DNA of 64,000 bases from positions 1 to 64,000 of the IMG/VR virus record IMGVR_UViG_3300044801_000394, one strand, 5' to 3'. A program made the translations under genes and the position numbers. The notes under the pieces are model-generated. The model was not told the origin of the DNA. It did not search any database and worked only from the letters and a program-made list of their open reading frames with translations. Position 1 is the stretch's first letter. Each line of letters begins with the position of its first letter. This DNA is from a virus. Shown here one piece after another: positions 26,850 through 37,026 of the stretch.

Positions 26850-27593
26850 ATGTCCATCGACTACAAAATACAGAATTTATGTGATCACGTGATAAACTGG
26901 GAAGGAATTTCTCTCCAGACCGATAGGAAAACCATATACCTATCTTATCCTTTGGGGGCGGAATCGTCCTTAGTCATAAGGATGAATAACATAGTCCTTA
27001 ATAGAAGCATGTATAATGTTACAACTCAGCCGGGGATACAAGAGGGCATATTTTCCAAGACATATATTACTCTTAAAAGCTCAACTAAACTATTTTTCCC
27101 AATAGTCGAAGCAAGATATGTCACTGGCTCTGGGTTTTGCCCTAAATGTGCTGGCATCAAGTACTTAGATGATATAGTATACGGTCCCGATAAAGATGTA
27201 GTGACAGCAAAAGATGAGTATCTACTTATTCAGACCCTAGAAAAGTTTATTGTGACGAGAGTGAACAGTAATCCCTATCACACATGGTTAGGGACATCGT
27301 TGCATACTTTGATAGGGACTAAAATCACGGACATGAATTATATACAATCTAAGATTTTTGAGGATGTTAAAAAAGCAGTAGACGATCTTAAAAAAGTTCA
27401 AGATCAGTACATCAAATCAGGAAGAGCAGTAAGCCAGGGGGAATTATTTGGGGATCTTTTGTCTATAGATGTTCTACAAGATCCTTCTGATAATACGACG
27501 ATCCAGATTTTTGTTAAATTTACTGCCCGTAGTGGCAGAGCTCTTTTGTTCGAGCAACTAATGGAATTAAGCCAATACAGGCAGCAGAGGTAA
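26850..27593 (+). CDS. baseplate wedge subunit, gp25-like
   Basis: 247 residues, one base before the gpJ/gp6-like gene. The middle shows the layout known from gp25-like wedge proteins of myophages: a zinc-knuckle-like FCPKCAG (C97, C100), a strand with DDIVYGPDKDV, then LIQTLEKFIVTRVNSNPYHT and a LGTSLHTLIGTKI stretch. It ends with a beta hairpin (LLSIDVLQDP) and a helix. C11 and H13 near the start could complete a metal site. gp25 is the wedge part that contacts the sheath initiator region. No clear Shine-Dalgarno precedes the ATG at 26850, unlike most neighbours, so the start is less sure. Confidence 0.68.
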   Translation: MSIDYKIQNLCDHVINWEGISLQTDRKTIYLSYPLGAESSLVIRMNNIVLNRSMYNVTTQPGIQEGIFSKTYITLKSSTKLFFPIVEARYVTGSGFCPKCAGIKYLDDIVYGPDKDVVTAKDEYLLIQTLEKFIVTRVNSNPYHTWLGTSLHTLIGTKITDMNYIQSKIFEDVKKAVDDLKKVQDQYIKSGRAVSQGELFGDLLSIDVLQDPSDNTTIQIFVKFTARSGRALLFEQLMELSQYRQQR

Positions 27594-27594
27594 C

Positions 27595-30500
27595 ATGTTA
27601 CAGCCTCCTTCAATATTATCCCCAATACAAAACTGGGAACCAACCTATAATTTTTCCTATTATACAGGTAATGTTATTCAACAGATCTCCGGGGACATTC
27701 CTGTACCAACAGGTCTCCTTCCTAATTTGTTACTTACTGTTGAATATAGTGTCCAACAGGGATTGTCTATAATTCCGCCACTTCCTGGAACTTATAGTCT
27801 GGCTGGGATAGTGGCAGGAGCAACCAATCCTTCAATAGACGATATAGCGTGGTCTTTTAATACTGAAGATTATATAACGTTGCAGGAAGGATCTATTGTA
27901 ACTATATGGTTTAAGGCTGTGGAGTTTACTAGCCAAATAGGTTCTGTAGGAAACGAAACAGACCAGAGTGACCCAGTAAGACTAGTAGTTAATGTTGTAA
28001 ATGTAGACGCTATCTCTGCGTCTGTTTCTGTACCAACTGGTGTTACAGTAAAAGAGTTTAGAGATCAAATGAAAATCCTTATTCCAACGGATGCTATTAT
28101 CATAAACGACAATAGCAGTTTTTTAGGGTGCAATTTCTATCTCAGCTTGTCCCCTGGAGGCGGTTCGTCAGGATATCAACTTATGAATGACTCATATGTA
28201 ATCAATCCCGACACGTCTGAGACACAAAATACTACTGTCGTAGATTCTACATATACTGATGAAGCCGGAGATCTTACGATCCAGACTACAAAGACTATAG
28301 CAAGACAAATAAACTATTATACGTTTACGGTCGATAAAGATGTTTTGAAAGCTATGGTAATTGCAGGAACTATACCTAATGTTTTCTTGTCTGATAACAC
28401 GACACTGAATGATGACATACAGTATTATTTCGTAACAACAGCAGCTGCCTATGACAACACTCTTACTCAGGCAGTAGAGAGTCCTTATTCTGTAGAGATT
28501 AATTCCTCGTTTATAAGATATCAAACTAATTTTCAGAGTCTTCCCGCACGAAGGAGACCCGACATCCTTTTGTCGATGGCCAAAAGAATCAACGCCAACA
28601 ACGATCAGATAAATCTTGTTTCTGGACAGGTAATCCGTGATCAAATAGATCCAGTTTCTGATATGTTCGAGAAGTTCTACATTGTTGAAGATTTCGTGTT
28701 CACTTGTGAGTCGATAGATAGCTTGATGCAGTTCGATGATGCAAACGGGGATGGAGTCAGTGACGATCCTACCACAAGTTTACAAAAACAGAAACTGGCA
28801 GATGCCCTTAATGTAACAGATCCAGTGGTGTTACAAGCTTTGATAGATGAACAATTTGATAAATCAGCGGCGAATTTTAATCTCTTAAGAAAACCGGCAA
28901 CGTCTTCGACAGGATCTGTGACTTTTTTTATGACTGTTCGTACAACAACAGATCTGTTGGTACAGAACAATACGATAGTCCAGTATCCTGGGAATACAAG
29001 CCTAAATATGAGCCCTGTAAATTTTAATGTGCAAGGTAATTACATATTTGAGGCAGCTACTATAGACAACTACTATAATGCATCTCTAAAGAGATACGAG
29101 ATAAAAGCCGCTATAATGGCTGTCAATTTAGGGTCTGCAGGAAATCTTCCTGCTGGAGTTATTACTGTGGTAACAAACCTGGATCCAAGGATTCAGGTAG
29201 AAAACGATGTTCCGACAAACTATGGCTCAGACCAGGAATCAAACCAGAGCCTTGGAAACCGCATTAAGCTGGCACGGTCTTCTTTTGATTCAGGGACTAG
29301 CCCAGGATATTTGTCTACGGTTTACGAAGTCCCTGGAGTTTTGGAAGTTAAAGGACAATTTGGCGGAGACCCTCTTATGACTCGTGATTATGATGCTGAT
29401 AGCAAACAGCATATAGGAGGAAAGGTAGATCTTTATATACGTGGTTCTAATATCAGCCAAGTAGTAGATCAGCTGGCTTTCAAATTCGAGTATCCTTCTG
29501 ATGTTGATGGCAACAAAATTGAGGAAAGATTTTATGTCACAGATGCTCGGGATTTCAGGATAAAAACTACAAATCCTAAAGTCACAAGCGATAGTCCCAT
29601 AGTCATTGTAAACAAGGTAAGAAATGCCACCAGGAACAAAGAATATGATCTGGCTGGATATCAAACTCTTTCTGATACTATAATTCTAAACAGCTCCAGT
29701 CAGCTTAATATTGCAATAGGTATGGCAACATTAGATGTTATTGAAGTCGACTATGTCTATAGGAGCTCCAATGTTCTTGTTCTTGAGAATCAACCTATTT
29801 TGGATGTCATATCCGTACAGGATAAAGACGGGAATGTGATAGATGCTTCAAAGTATCAAACAGTACAAATAGAGGATCCTCTAAAAACAGGAAGATCAAC
29901 TATTGCAAAGGACGGTATAGAGTTTCTTTTTACTTCCAGTAACGACATAGCAGAATCTATGAGCATATCCGATGAGCAGCATTTGGTTAGATTAAACAGC
30001 CCTGCAGAGTTAAATTTTAAAGGAGTCGATCTAGATTCTATTGTGGTGAAATCTTCAGACAACTCGATAGTCTATAGAAACACCATAGACTATACGGTAA
30101 CTCTAGGGACTCAGACAGATTATACGTACATAAACTTAGTATCTAATGGTATGATAAGATCAGGTGATACCATAAGTGTGGACTATACAGCAAGCACTAA
30201 TCTATTTGTGACGTATACATATAACAGCCTGATGTCACAGGTACAGGATAAAGTAAACATAATGAAACACGCATGTGCTGATGCTATCGTTAAAGAAGCA
30301 GTCGAAAACCCAATCGATTTGAGTTTTGATATAGAACGAGATCTAAGCGTGGCAAATTCCAATGACGGGACAACAACCGACGATGAAAATAGATTAAGAT
30401 CTAAAATACAAACAGCTATATACAACGCTGTAGCTGGGTTGAAGATGGGCGAGACACTTACACAAGGATATCTTGTAAAAACTATCCTCTCTGTTCAAGG

Positions 30501-30963
30501 AGTAGAATCCGTAACTACTCCTTTCTCCATAATGATGAAAAGGCAAGGATCCTTTATACCCCTGGACGATTTAGGATATTTATCCTTTGAAGTATTTCAG
30601 AGGAACGGAGAAGAAGGAATAACGTCGTATAAGAGCATAACATCAGTTTTGACTTATTCCACTACGGATAACGGAGGACCAGCAAATCTTTTTAGAGCCG
30701 TCTATGAGGATATGATCGAACTAGAGTTAGTGGACGATCCAACATTGGTAGCCAAGCAAGCAGGAAGCGCATATATAATGGCAGATGGAAGCATAGTCGT
30801 CAGCACTACAGATGGGAGACCTCCCCAGGCTAAGCATTACACGGCAGCATATTATGTTTCTTATCCTGTAGGAGTAACAGAGGTCGGAGATATTAAGACC
30901 TCTGAAATAGAATATCTTGTTGCAGACAGTATCAGCTTCAAAGGTATAGACTTTACCAACTAA
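27595..30963 (+). CDS. baseplate wedge protein, gpJ/gp6-like
   Basis: 1122 residues. The region at about 545-585 has the baseplate J signature: an acidic start (DQESNQSLGNRIKLA), then SSFDSGTSPGYLSTVYEVPG and VLEVKG. About 870-960 is helical and fits the later part of such proteins. The family forms the inner ring of the baseplate wedges that changes shape to start sheath contraction. The N-terminal 500 residues and some 300 C-terminal residues exceed the size of a minimal gpJ, as in large phages. It follows the gp25-like gene by one base, the usual partner order. Confidence 0.82.
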   Translation: MLQPPSILSPIQNWEPTYNFSYYTGNVIQQISGDIPVPTGLLPNLLLTVEYSVQQGLSIIPPLPGTYSLAGIVAGATNPSIDDIAWSFNTEDYITLQEGSIVTIWFKAVEFTSQIGSVGNETDQSDPVRLVVNVVNVDAISASVSVPTGVTVKEFRDQMKILIPTDAIIINDNSSFLGCNFYLSLSPGGGSSGYQLMNDSYVINPDTSETQNTTVVDSTYTDEAGDLTIQTTKTIARQINYYTFTVDKDVLKAMVIAGTIPNVFLSDNTTLNDDIQYYFVTTAAAYDNTLTQAVESPYSVEINSSFIRYQTNFQSLPARRRPDILLSMAKRINANNDQINLVSGQVIRDQIDPVSDMFEKFYIVEDFVFTCESIDSLMQFDDANGDGVSDDPTTSLQKQKLADALNVTDPVVLQALIDEQFDKSAANFNLLRKPATSSTGSVTFFMTVRTTTDLLVQNNTIVQYPGNTSLNMSPVNFNVQGNYIFEAATIDNYYNASLKRYEIKAAIMAVNLGSAGNLPAGVITVVTNLDPRIQVENDVPTNYGSDQESNQSLGNRIKLARSSFDSGTSPGYLSTVYEVPGVLEVKGQFGGDPLMTRDYDADSKQHIGGKVDLYIRGSNISQVVDQLAFKFEYPSDVDGNKIEERFYVTDARDFRIKTTNPKVTSDSPIVIVNKVRNATRNKEYDLAGYQTLSDTIILNSSSQLNIAIGMATLDVIEVDYVYRSSNVLVLENQPILDVISVQDKDGNVIDASKYQTVQIEDPLKTGRSTIAKDGIEFLFTSSNDIAESMSISDEQHLVRLNSPAELNFKGVDLDSIVVKSSDNSIVYRNTIDYTVTLGTQTDYTYINLVSNGMIRSGDTISVDYTASTNLFVTYTYNSLMSQVQDKVNIMKHACADAIVKEAVENPIDLSFDIERDLSVANSNDGTTTDDENRLRSKIQTAIYNAVAGLKMGETLTQGYLVKTILSVQGVESVTTPFSIMMKRQGSFIPLDDLGYLSFEVFQRNGEEGITSYKSITSVLTYSTTDNGGPANLFRAVYEDMIELELVDDPTLVAKQAGSAYIMADGSIVVSTTDGRPPQAKHYTAAYYVSYPVGVTEVGDIKTSEIEYLVADSISFKGIDFTN

Positions 30964-30978
30964 TAAAAAGGGCTCGAC

Positions 30979-33900
30979 ATGGCACAAAATGTAGAAAAAA
31001 ATGTATCCAATATCTATCAGGATCTTCAGTACTCCTATGATAGAGTTTCTTTTAATCCTGGAGTCCCTCCTTTAGCCAACGAGCTGAACGACCTTCAGGA
31101 ATTTCAAGAGATCCTAACTCAAAAGTCTACGGCAGGTTTTCCTTCTGGATGGCTTAGCTATAGGCCTTTCTATACCTCCAAAGATTTGTCCAATAGTTTC
31201 TACACACAAGATCCAGCTGAACCAAAGCCGGAAGTAGCACTTGTTAATGGCTGGCCTATTTATGTTACGAATACAAATACTTCTTTAAGGCATGTCAATC
31301 AGATAAATCTTAGTGACTTTGAATTGAAATCTGGATCGAGGGTTGATGGTGTATTCCTGGAAGTGTGGAGATCTTTAATCACTCCACAAGATTCTAATGT
31401 CATGGCAAAGCCCCAGAATACTAGTCAAATAAGTACCGTCTATAGCATAGAGATGTTTGATGAAAGTCTGGGATGGGCTGTAGGAGATAAGGGCACCATA
31501 TTAAAGACGGTGGACGGGGGAGATAACTGGGTCACTAAAGATACCCCTATCGCGGTTAAATTCAATAGAGTTAAATTTTACAACCAGAGCATAGGATATG
31601 CCATAGCAGAAAAGGGATACATCATAAAGACTCTTAATGGTGGAGAGTCCTGGTTTGTTGTTTCGACAACAGTAAACGACAATCTGAATGATTTATCCAT
31701 AATAAATCAGAACACGATTATAGCGGTAGGGGATAACGGAACGATATTAAAAACTTTGGACGGAACTAATTTTGAGCTCATTCTAAGTACCTCTGGTACT
31801 ACTGCTAATTTAAATGGTATCTTTTTCTATGATGACACGATAGGTTGGATCGTAGGAGATGCTGGGACTCTGCTTATTACAAAAGATAGAGGTCAAACAT
31901 GGCAGACTCAGGTTATTTTGGATACCAAGGCTTCAGCTATAGTTACAACCGATCTAACTTCCGTGGCATTTTTCAATTTGAATGATGGTATAGTAATAGG
32001 AAAAGACGGAACAATCCTGAAAACCTCTGATAGTGGGTATCATTTTGTAGGCATGTCTGACATGGTCTGGAACAGCACTACTAGCACATACAATACTTTG
32101 GATCAAATATATCCGAATACTAGTACCGATCTAAATAGGATTTTCATTGATGAACATTTCGCCAATAATTTCAGTATTAGTTTATACGGTCCATCAGCGA
32201 CTCTATTCAGCAATGCAAGTTATAATGTGACCCCTGATTATTTTACTTTGCAGTTTAGAAGCATAGCAGACAGTGTAGATCACTGTAAACAGTTTTCTTT
32301 AACACAGTATCCTTCGGCAGAAGCACTGACTAAAGCAGTTAATAGTTACTCTGAAGTATATGATATCCGTTCTGGTAAGATGGCACAAGTGTTTCAGATG
32401 ACAGCATCCTATGCCACCACTATAGCTGGTTTTGTACCAACTAGTGGGGCTATTTCCAGCTCCGGAACCACTACTATATCGTTTTCTATCGAAGATACAG
32501 CCTGGATCGTGGGAAATGATGGTTTAGTACTGAAGACCAGTAACAGCGGGTCAAGATGGGATATTATACCGAATCTATTAGGTTTTGATTTGTATGATGC
32601 CGCTTTTGTAAGTGACACTCTTGGGTGGGTATCAGGATCTGATGGCAGTATCCTGTTCTATAATCCACCAAACAGTTTTGTTGCTCAGAATACAGATTTA
32701 CCTTTAAAATCAAAAGGAAGAATATACCCCGAAGGTAACATCTTGTCTCAAGCTGAGAATTTCCTTGATGATGATATCATAGATCCTCAAGTGGGTGTGG
32801 AAACATCTGACAGGATACAAATCCAATACAGTATAAGAGTAGCAACTGGCATAGACCCGTTTACGTATCCTGAATCTGGCCTGGGAGCAGAATACATAAA
32901 TAGTTTAGGTCCAAACGATAATAATAGCGATGCTGGATCATATACTTTCTCTAATATGGGGCAGGAAAATGGGGACTATGGTCTTTGGAAAGCACACTGC
33001 AGAAACACATATGATGGTTGGGTCTGGGCAATACCTATGTTTATTGTTACGAGAAGGAACTCCTCTCCTTTTGATCCGGATACCAACATAAACGGTTCCA
33101 CAGATTATTCCCTTAATGCTATAAGACCAGATGAGCTGACTTATGAAGAGATAGACGATTCAGAAATAACTGACCTTAGAAAGAAGATCAACATCCAGTC
33201 TTACACAGCTTTAATGGAAAAGAATTTTGATAAGCTTATGGGTAACAGGTTGAGAACCAAGCTTAGTACTAGGGATGAAAAGGGTACTCAGTATGGGACA
33301 TCAATCCTTCTCGCGGACACATTTATCGGCACAGATCCGTTGAATAATCTTGTGAGTGGATTGGTAACTTCAGAAGCGGCACTAACAGAGGATGTTAAAG
33401 AATTAGATCCCAACAATGTGACACCTCTTACTACTGCTGATTTTACTTTTGGCCCTGTGGTCGATGGTATATACTTGACCGATCCCTCTTATCATATAGT
33501 AAGATCTAAAATTAACGGAGTTGAGACTTCAAAAGTGATTCCAGGATCTTTCGAGGGGCTTGGGACTAACACTTTGATATTTGATATTGGTCAGTATTCT
33601 CCAGATCCTGGAGAGACCTATGTCATGCACGCATGGAGGATAGACTACACAAAAGACGGGTTAAGTCAAGTACCGAACGAACCACTCGGTGTTAAGTACG
33701 TGCCTGATGTAGAAGATAATAGTGTTTTCTATAGAGGCATCAATGCGAATGTGGAAAATCAAAATATAGAATACCTGACAGAGAGAGTCCCGGGATATCA
33801 GGATTACACGGATTTTTATTCTGCCAAAAATATAGGGAATAATCAGGATGATATAGACCTGTATCAAAGTACTGATAATTATGTGGAGAGCTCTTTAGAC

Positions 33901-35349
33901 TACACAAGATCTTTAACGAAGTTTAAGGGACAACAGTTTAAAGGATCACTTCTGGAATACCATTACTTTTTACAGACGACAGACTATATCAATCAGCTTG
34001 TTATCCCAAAAAACATTAACAATTATACTGTTTTTAATGTTAAGAAAGTAGCAGATGCAAATAGCGGGGCAGCATATCTTATTTCAACAGGCTATGATAA
34101 CACAAGTGCCCCTAGTACTACTTTGTGGAGCGAAAGCCCTATAAGTGGAGGCTCTTATGATAATAGCACTATAACCATAAATATTGACCCTGCTTTTACT
34201 ATTCCAAAATCGGCTGTAGTTGAAGTTATTCTTGAAGTAGTGCCATCCATTACTCCTGTTTCAACTACATTAGGTTTCACTCAGACTAATATAGGACCGA
34301 ACATCCAGGCGTACAGAGCTCCTTTTACCGCAAACTTCAACGTTGGATCAAAAGGAGTAGACGGTCTTTATAAATCAGCTTTGTTTGTTACTCCTGTAAC
34401 AGCAGCGTCTAAATCTATTACTGTTGATTTAACCAATCCTGGTTCAAATAATGATGGGAGTTTAACCAACGGAACGATCCTAGGTATTAGCTCTTTTGTA
34501 ACTAAAGAAGTTACATACCAATCATATGTGTGGTATAGTACTGATGGACTATTTTTCTACGCGATACCCATTAGCAGTGTAGAGAATTTAGGAACAAGTT
34601 CTGTTACCATCTATTTTGATAATAGGGTGACTATTACTGGGGGGACTATTTATGTCCCTATGCTGGTACAACAGACCCAATTCACAGGAGCTACGGCTAC
34701 ATCCGAGGCATATGTGTTTTACAAGTTCAGACCGTATCAGGCATTGGATAATCTTCCAACAGAACTGACAGTTGAAGTATTGACAAGTTCTGATTTCCTG
34801 TATGTGTCCAATCTTGGTACAGGAGGTAGCAACAAAATCAAAAAGGATCCTTACGAGAATCCTATAGATCATATACCTGTTAATGATGCTAGTTTTGTTA
34901 ATGATAACATCTTCACGAACATAGATGACTTGGACTTCATAGACATTAGTGTGGATACCGGTTTGGTTAAGATACCGGCTTTTCTCTCTCGTAAATTAGG
35001 AGAAGATATTACTCTGTCAAAGCCTAACAACATAGGGGACAGACTTGGAAGAGCTTTTTATACAGCATGTGATGATACGTTCAAGTATCAATCTGAAGGG
35101 TTGGTGCATGCAGTACCGAGAAAAGTTTTCTTCCCTGTTTTGGCTCGAGTAAGATCAGATTTGATAAGCCCTGTTGTTCGTGGAGAGATTGTCCTTATCG
35201 TCTTTTCAAAGATGTTCAAGGCTCGTACGGAGAACATGTCAGGGATGTTTGAGGATGATGATACAGAGTACACACCAGGTTACTTTGAAAGTGCGGATAC
35301 AGCTATAGCCGTTTACAGACTGTTAAATTATCCGACCGTCAGGATGTAA
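30979..35349 (+). CDS. tail protein with inserted Ycf48/BNR-like beta-propeller
   Basis: 1456 residues. The N-terminal 135 and the part from about 580 on align by eye with the protein at 52639: SGWL, NGWPI, FLEVWRSL, RIQIQYSIRV and DGWVWAIPMF each have a counterpart in the same order. Between them lies about 440 residues with seven blade motifs of the form VGDxGTILKTxDGG (near 166, 208, 249, 291, 338, 510 and 550), as in Ycf48/BNR propellers. A spacer of about 150 residues sits between blades five and six and itself carries a YPSAEALTKAVNS module like those of the giant protein. Likely a baseplate or fibre-attachment protein with a receptor- or partner-binding propeller. Confidence 0.75.
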   Translation: MAQNVEKNVSNIYQDLQYSYDRVSFNPGVPPLANELNDLQEFQEILTQKSTAGFPSGWLSYRPFYTSKDLSNSFYTQDPAEPKPEVALVNGWPIYVTNTNTSLRHVNQINLSDFELKSGSRVDGVFLEVWRSLITPQDSNVMAKPQNTSQISTVYSIEMFDESLGWAVGDKGTILKTVDGGDNWVTKDTPIAVKFNRVKFYNQSIGYAIAEKGYIIKTLNGGESWFVVSTTVNDNLNDLSIINQNTIIAVGDNGTILKTLDGTNFELILSTSGTTANLNGIFFYDDTIGWIVGDAGTLLITKDRGQTWQTQVILDTKASAIVTTDLTSVAFFNLNDGIVIGKDGTILKTSDSGYHFVGMSDMVWNSTTSTYNTLDQIYPNTSTDLNRIFIDEHFANNFSISLYGPSATLFSNASYNVTPDYFTLQFRSIADSVDHCKQFSLTQYPSAEALTKAVNSYSEVYDIRSGKMAQVFQMTASYATTIAGFVPTSGAISSSGTTTISFSIEDTAWIVGNDGLVLKTSNSGSRWDIIPNLLGFDLYDAAFVSDTLGWVSGSDGSILFYNPPNSFVAQNTDLPLKSKGRIYPEGNILSQAENFLDDDIIDPQVGVETSDRIQIQYSIRVATGIDPFTYPESGLGAEYINSLGPNDNNSDAGSYTFSNMGQENGDYGLWKAHCRNTYDGWVWAIPMFIVTRRNSSPFDPDTNINGSTDYSLNAIRPDELTYEEIDDSEITDLRKKINIQSYTALMEKNFDKLMGNRLRTKLSTRDEKGTQYGTSILLADTFIGTDPLNNLVSGLVTSEAALTEDVKELDPNNVTPLTTADFTFGPVVDGIYLTDPSYHIVRSKINGVETSKVIPGSFEGLGTNTLIFDIGQYSPDPGETYVMHAWRIDYTKDGLSQVPNEPLGVKYVPDVEDNSVFYRGINANVENQNIEYLTERVPGYQDYTDFYSAKNIGNNQDDIDLYQSTDNYVESSLDYTRSLTKFKGQQFKGSLLEYHYFLQTTDYINQLVIPKNINNYTVFNVKKVADANSGAAYLISTGYDNTSAPSTTLWSESPISGGSYDNSTITINIDPAFTIPKSAVVEVILEVVPSITPVSTTLGFTQTNIGPNIQAYRAPFTANFNVGSKGVDGLYKSALFVTPVTAASKSITVDLTNPGSNNDGSLTNGTILGISSFVTKEVTYQSYVWYSTDGLFFYAIPISSVENLGTSSVTIYFDNRVTITGGTIYVPMLVQQTQFTGATATSEAYVFYKFRPYQALDNLPTELTVEVLTSSDFLYVSNLGTGGSNKIKKDPYENPIDHIPVNDASFVNDNIFTNIDDLDFIDISVDTGLVKIPAFLSRKLGEDITLSKPNNIGDRLGRAFYTACDDTFKYQSEGLVHAVPRKVFFPVLARVRSDLISPVVRGEIVLIVFSKMFKARTENMSGMFEDDDTEYTPGYFESADTAIAVYRLLNYPTVRM

Positions 35350-35353
35350 TCAC

Positions 35354-36550
35354 ATGGACCTGCAGTTTTCTAAGAGTAATACTATTAGTGTCTATTACTC
35401 AGCCGTAGGTCTCACAGGTCCTAGCGGTTTTAGCAGGATTACGGGAGAAAAACAGTATTCAGTGGATCTTGGTACGATCCTGTATAATAATTCTTTTTTG
35501 AAGTTGAACAGTTTGGTTATCCCGCTAAAAGATCAGATTTTTTTTGATCCTGTTGCGGATAAAAATAAGTATGCAGCAGTAAATGTTTACTATGATGCGG
35601 AATATGGGCAGTTTGTTTTTGACAGGGTAGCTGTTTCCGATAAATATATAAGAAAATACACGGCTGCAGCTATTCCGAATGTCATACCAATAGCCCAGTT
35701 TATAATAAGGCAGGCACAGGAAAGCTTTGAGGTTATAAGCTATAATGAGTACTCTCAGATGTCGACGTTTACTATAACGGACGATTTTGAGCAGGGAGAC
35801 ACAGGGGTAGATCTTTTACAAGGGGATACAGGACCCTATGGTCCTACCGGACTGATAGGGGATATGGGGTATACAGGACTGCCGGGAGATCCTGGGTTTA
35901 TGGGTCTTACTGGTGTATCTTTACCAGGTAGTGCAGGAGAACAAGGAGGGACGGGTGTTTATGTGGACACAGATATGCAACTTTATCTCAAGTTTAAGAC
36001 GGATGATCGAAGACAAACAGATTATTCCCCGTATGAAAGAGATTGTTTTTATACTTGGACAGGTATATATCAAGATGGGACTCAGAAATCTTATTATTTA
36101 GTAGAACCGGGTCCTGTAGATAACTGTCACAATGTTGTATTTAACGGGGAATTTGCTGCGTATCGAAGGAATGAGTTCCTTGAGTTTGGAAGGGAAACCG
36201 GGACTATCTGTGCTTGGATAAGAACAACAGATAAACCAAGAGCCGATTTCACTTATACTTACAAAGGGATAACGGGGATCTACGGGATTACTGGGGCTCC
36301 GATCTATGGAGTTACCGGGGCTTACAGAGTGTCTTTTAAGGATACATCAGGATATTCGCCTACATCGTGGAAGTGGATAATAAACTATGATCCTTCTTAT
36401 GAGGGGGAAGACCACGGTATAGTTTATACTATGCAAAATGTGTCCTATACGTTTCCCGGTATTACTGGGACTTATATAGTAAAGTTGGTAGCAGGGAATC
36501 TTAACGGGTCTTCGGAAATAGTTCATTTTATTAACTTACCTTTACCTTAA
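35354..36550 (+). CDS. collagen-stalk fibre protein with LamG-like and PKD-like parts
   Basis: 398 residues. About 1-147 form a beta domain that resembles the N-termini of the proteins at 39888 and 40546. About 148-201 are collagen-like Gly-X-Y repeats rich in Thr-Gly (GDTGPYGPTGLIGDMGYTGL). Next comes a partial concanavalin/LamG-like piece (MQLYLKFK ... FLEFGRETGTICAWIRT), then a PKD-like domain at the end (YRVSFKDTSGYSPTSWKW ... TYIVKLVAGNLNG). The LamG part is shorter than a full domain, so module shuffling is likely. Presumed role: fibre that binds host surface sugars. Confidence 0.7.
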   Translation: MDLQFSKSNTISVYYSAVGLTGPSGFSRITGEKQYSVDLGTILYNNSFLKLNSLVIPLKDQIFFDPVADKNKYAAVNVYYDAEYGQFVFDRVAVSDKYIRKYTAAAIPNVIPIAQFIIRQAQESFEVISYNEYSQMSTFTITDDFEQGDTGVDLLQGDTGPYGPTGLIGDMGYTGLPGDPGFMGLTGVSLPGSAGEQGGTGVYVDTDMQLYLKFKTDDRRQTDYSPYERDCFYTWTGIYQDGTQKSYYLVEPGPVDNCHNVVFNGEFAAYRRNEFLEFGRETGTICAWIRTTDKPRADFTYTYKGITGIYGITGAPIYGVTGAYRVSFKDTSGYSPTSWKWIINYDPSYEGEDHGIVYTMQNVSYTFPGITGTYIVKLVAGNLNGSSEIVHFINLPLP

Positions 36551-36576
36551 ATATAAAAATCAAAAGGAGCTTTATT

Positions 36577-36996
36577 ATGGCCTCACAAGTTCGTTTAGCC
36601 AATGAAACGGTATCAATTGAAGCTGCTGCTCTCAACGCTCAATTCAACGGAGCAATTTTACAGATTATGGACGGTATCCAACCTGTTAATGGGGACACAG
36701 GACCGATTGGAAACACATTAGTTGGGTATACTTTGCCAAATCCTTGTTTTATAACGGGCATAAACGGAGTGCTTATGTCAGACACTATAACACCCGAAGC
36801 TGCACAGAATTCGGGTACAGCCACATGGTTCAGGATTACGAGTCATATAGGCTTTGGACCGTACTATCCTCCTCTTATGGACGGAAGTGTTGGTGTGTCA
36901 GGCTCTAACTGTGATTTAATTCTTAATAGTACGGCAATTATAGATTCGGCAATAGTTACTTTAACGTCATTCACGTACACTGTTACCAAACAATAA
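36577..36996 (+). CDS. small phage tail-fibre-region beta protein
   Basis: 139 residues. The pattern (an N-terminal helix, then AILQIMDGIQPVNGDTGPIG, a GTATWFRITSHIGF strand and a C-terminal LNSTAIIDSAIVTLTSFTYT) matches a small protein common in tail-fibre regions of many phages. Its role is not established; a tip or capsid decoration has been supposed for relatives. Good AAGGAG site at proper spacing. It stands alone between larger fibre genes. Confidence 0.6.
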   Translation: MASQVRLANETVSIEAAALNAQFNGAILQIMDGIQPVNGDTGPIGNTLVGYTLPNPCFITGINGVLMSDTITPEAAQNSGTATWFRITSHIGFGPYYPPLMDGSVGVSGSNCDLILNSTAIIDSAIVTLTSFTYTVTKQ

Positions 36997-37026
36997 TTTT
37001 GTTGTATTTAGAATAAGGTAACGTAT

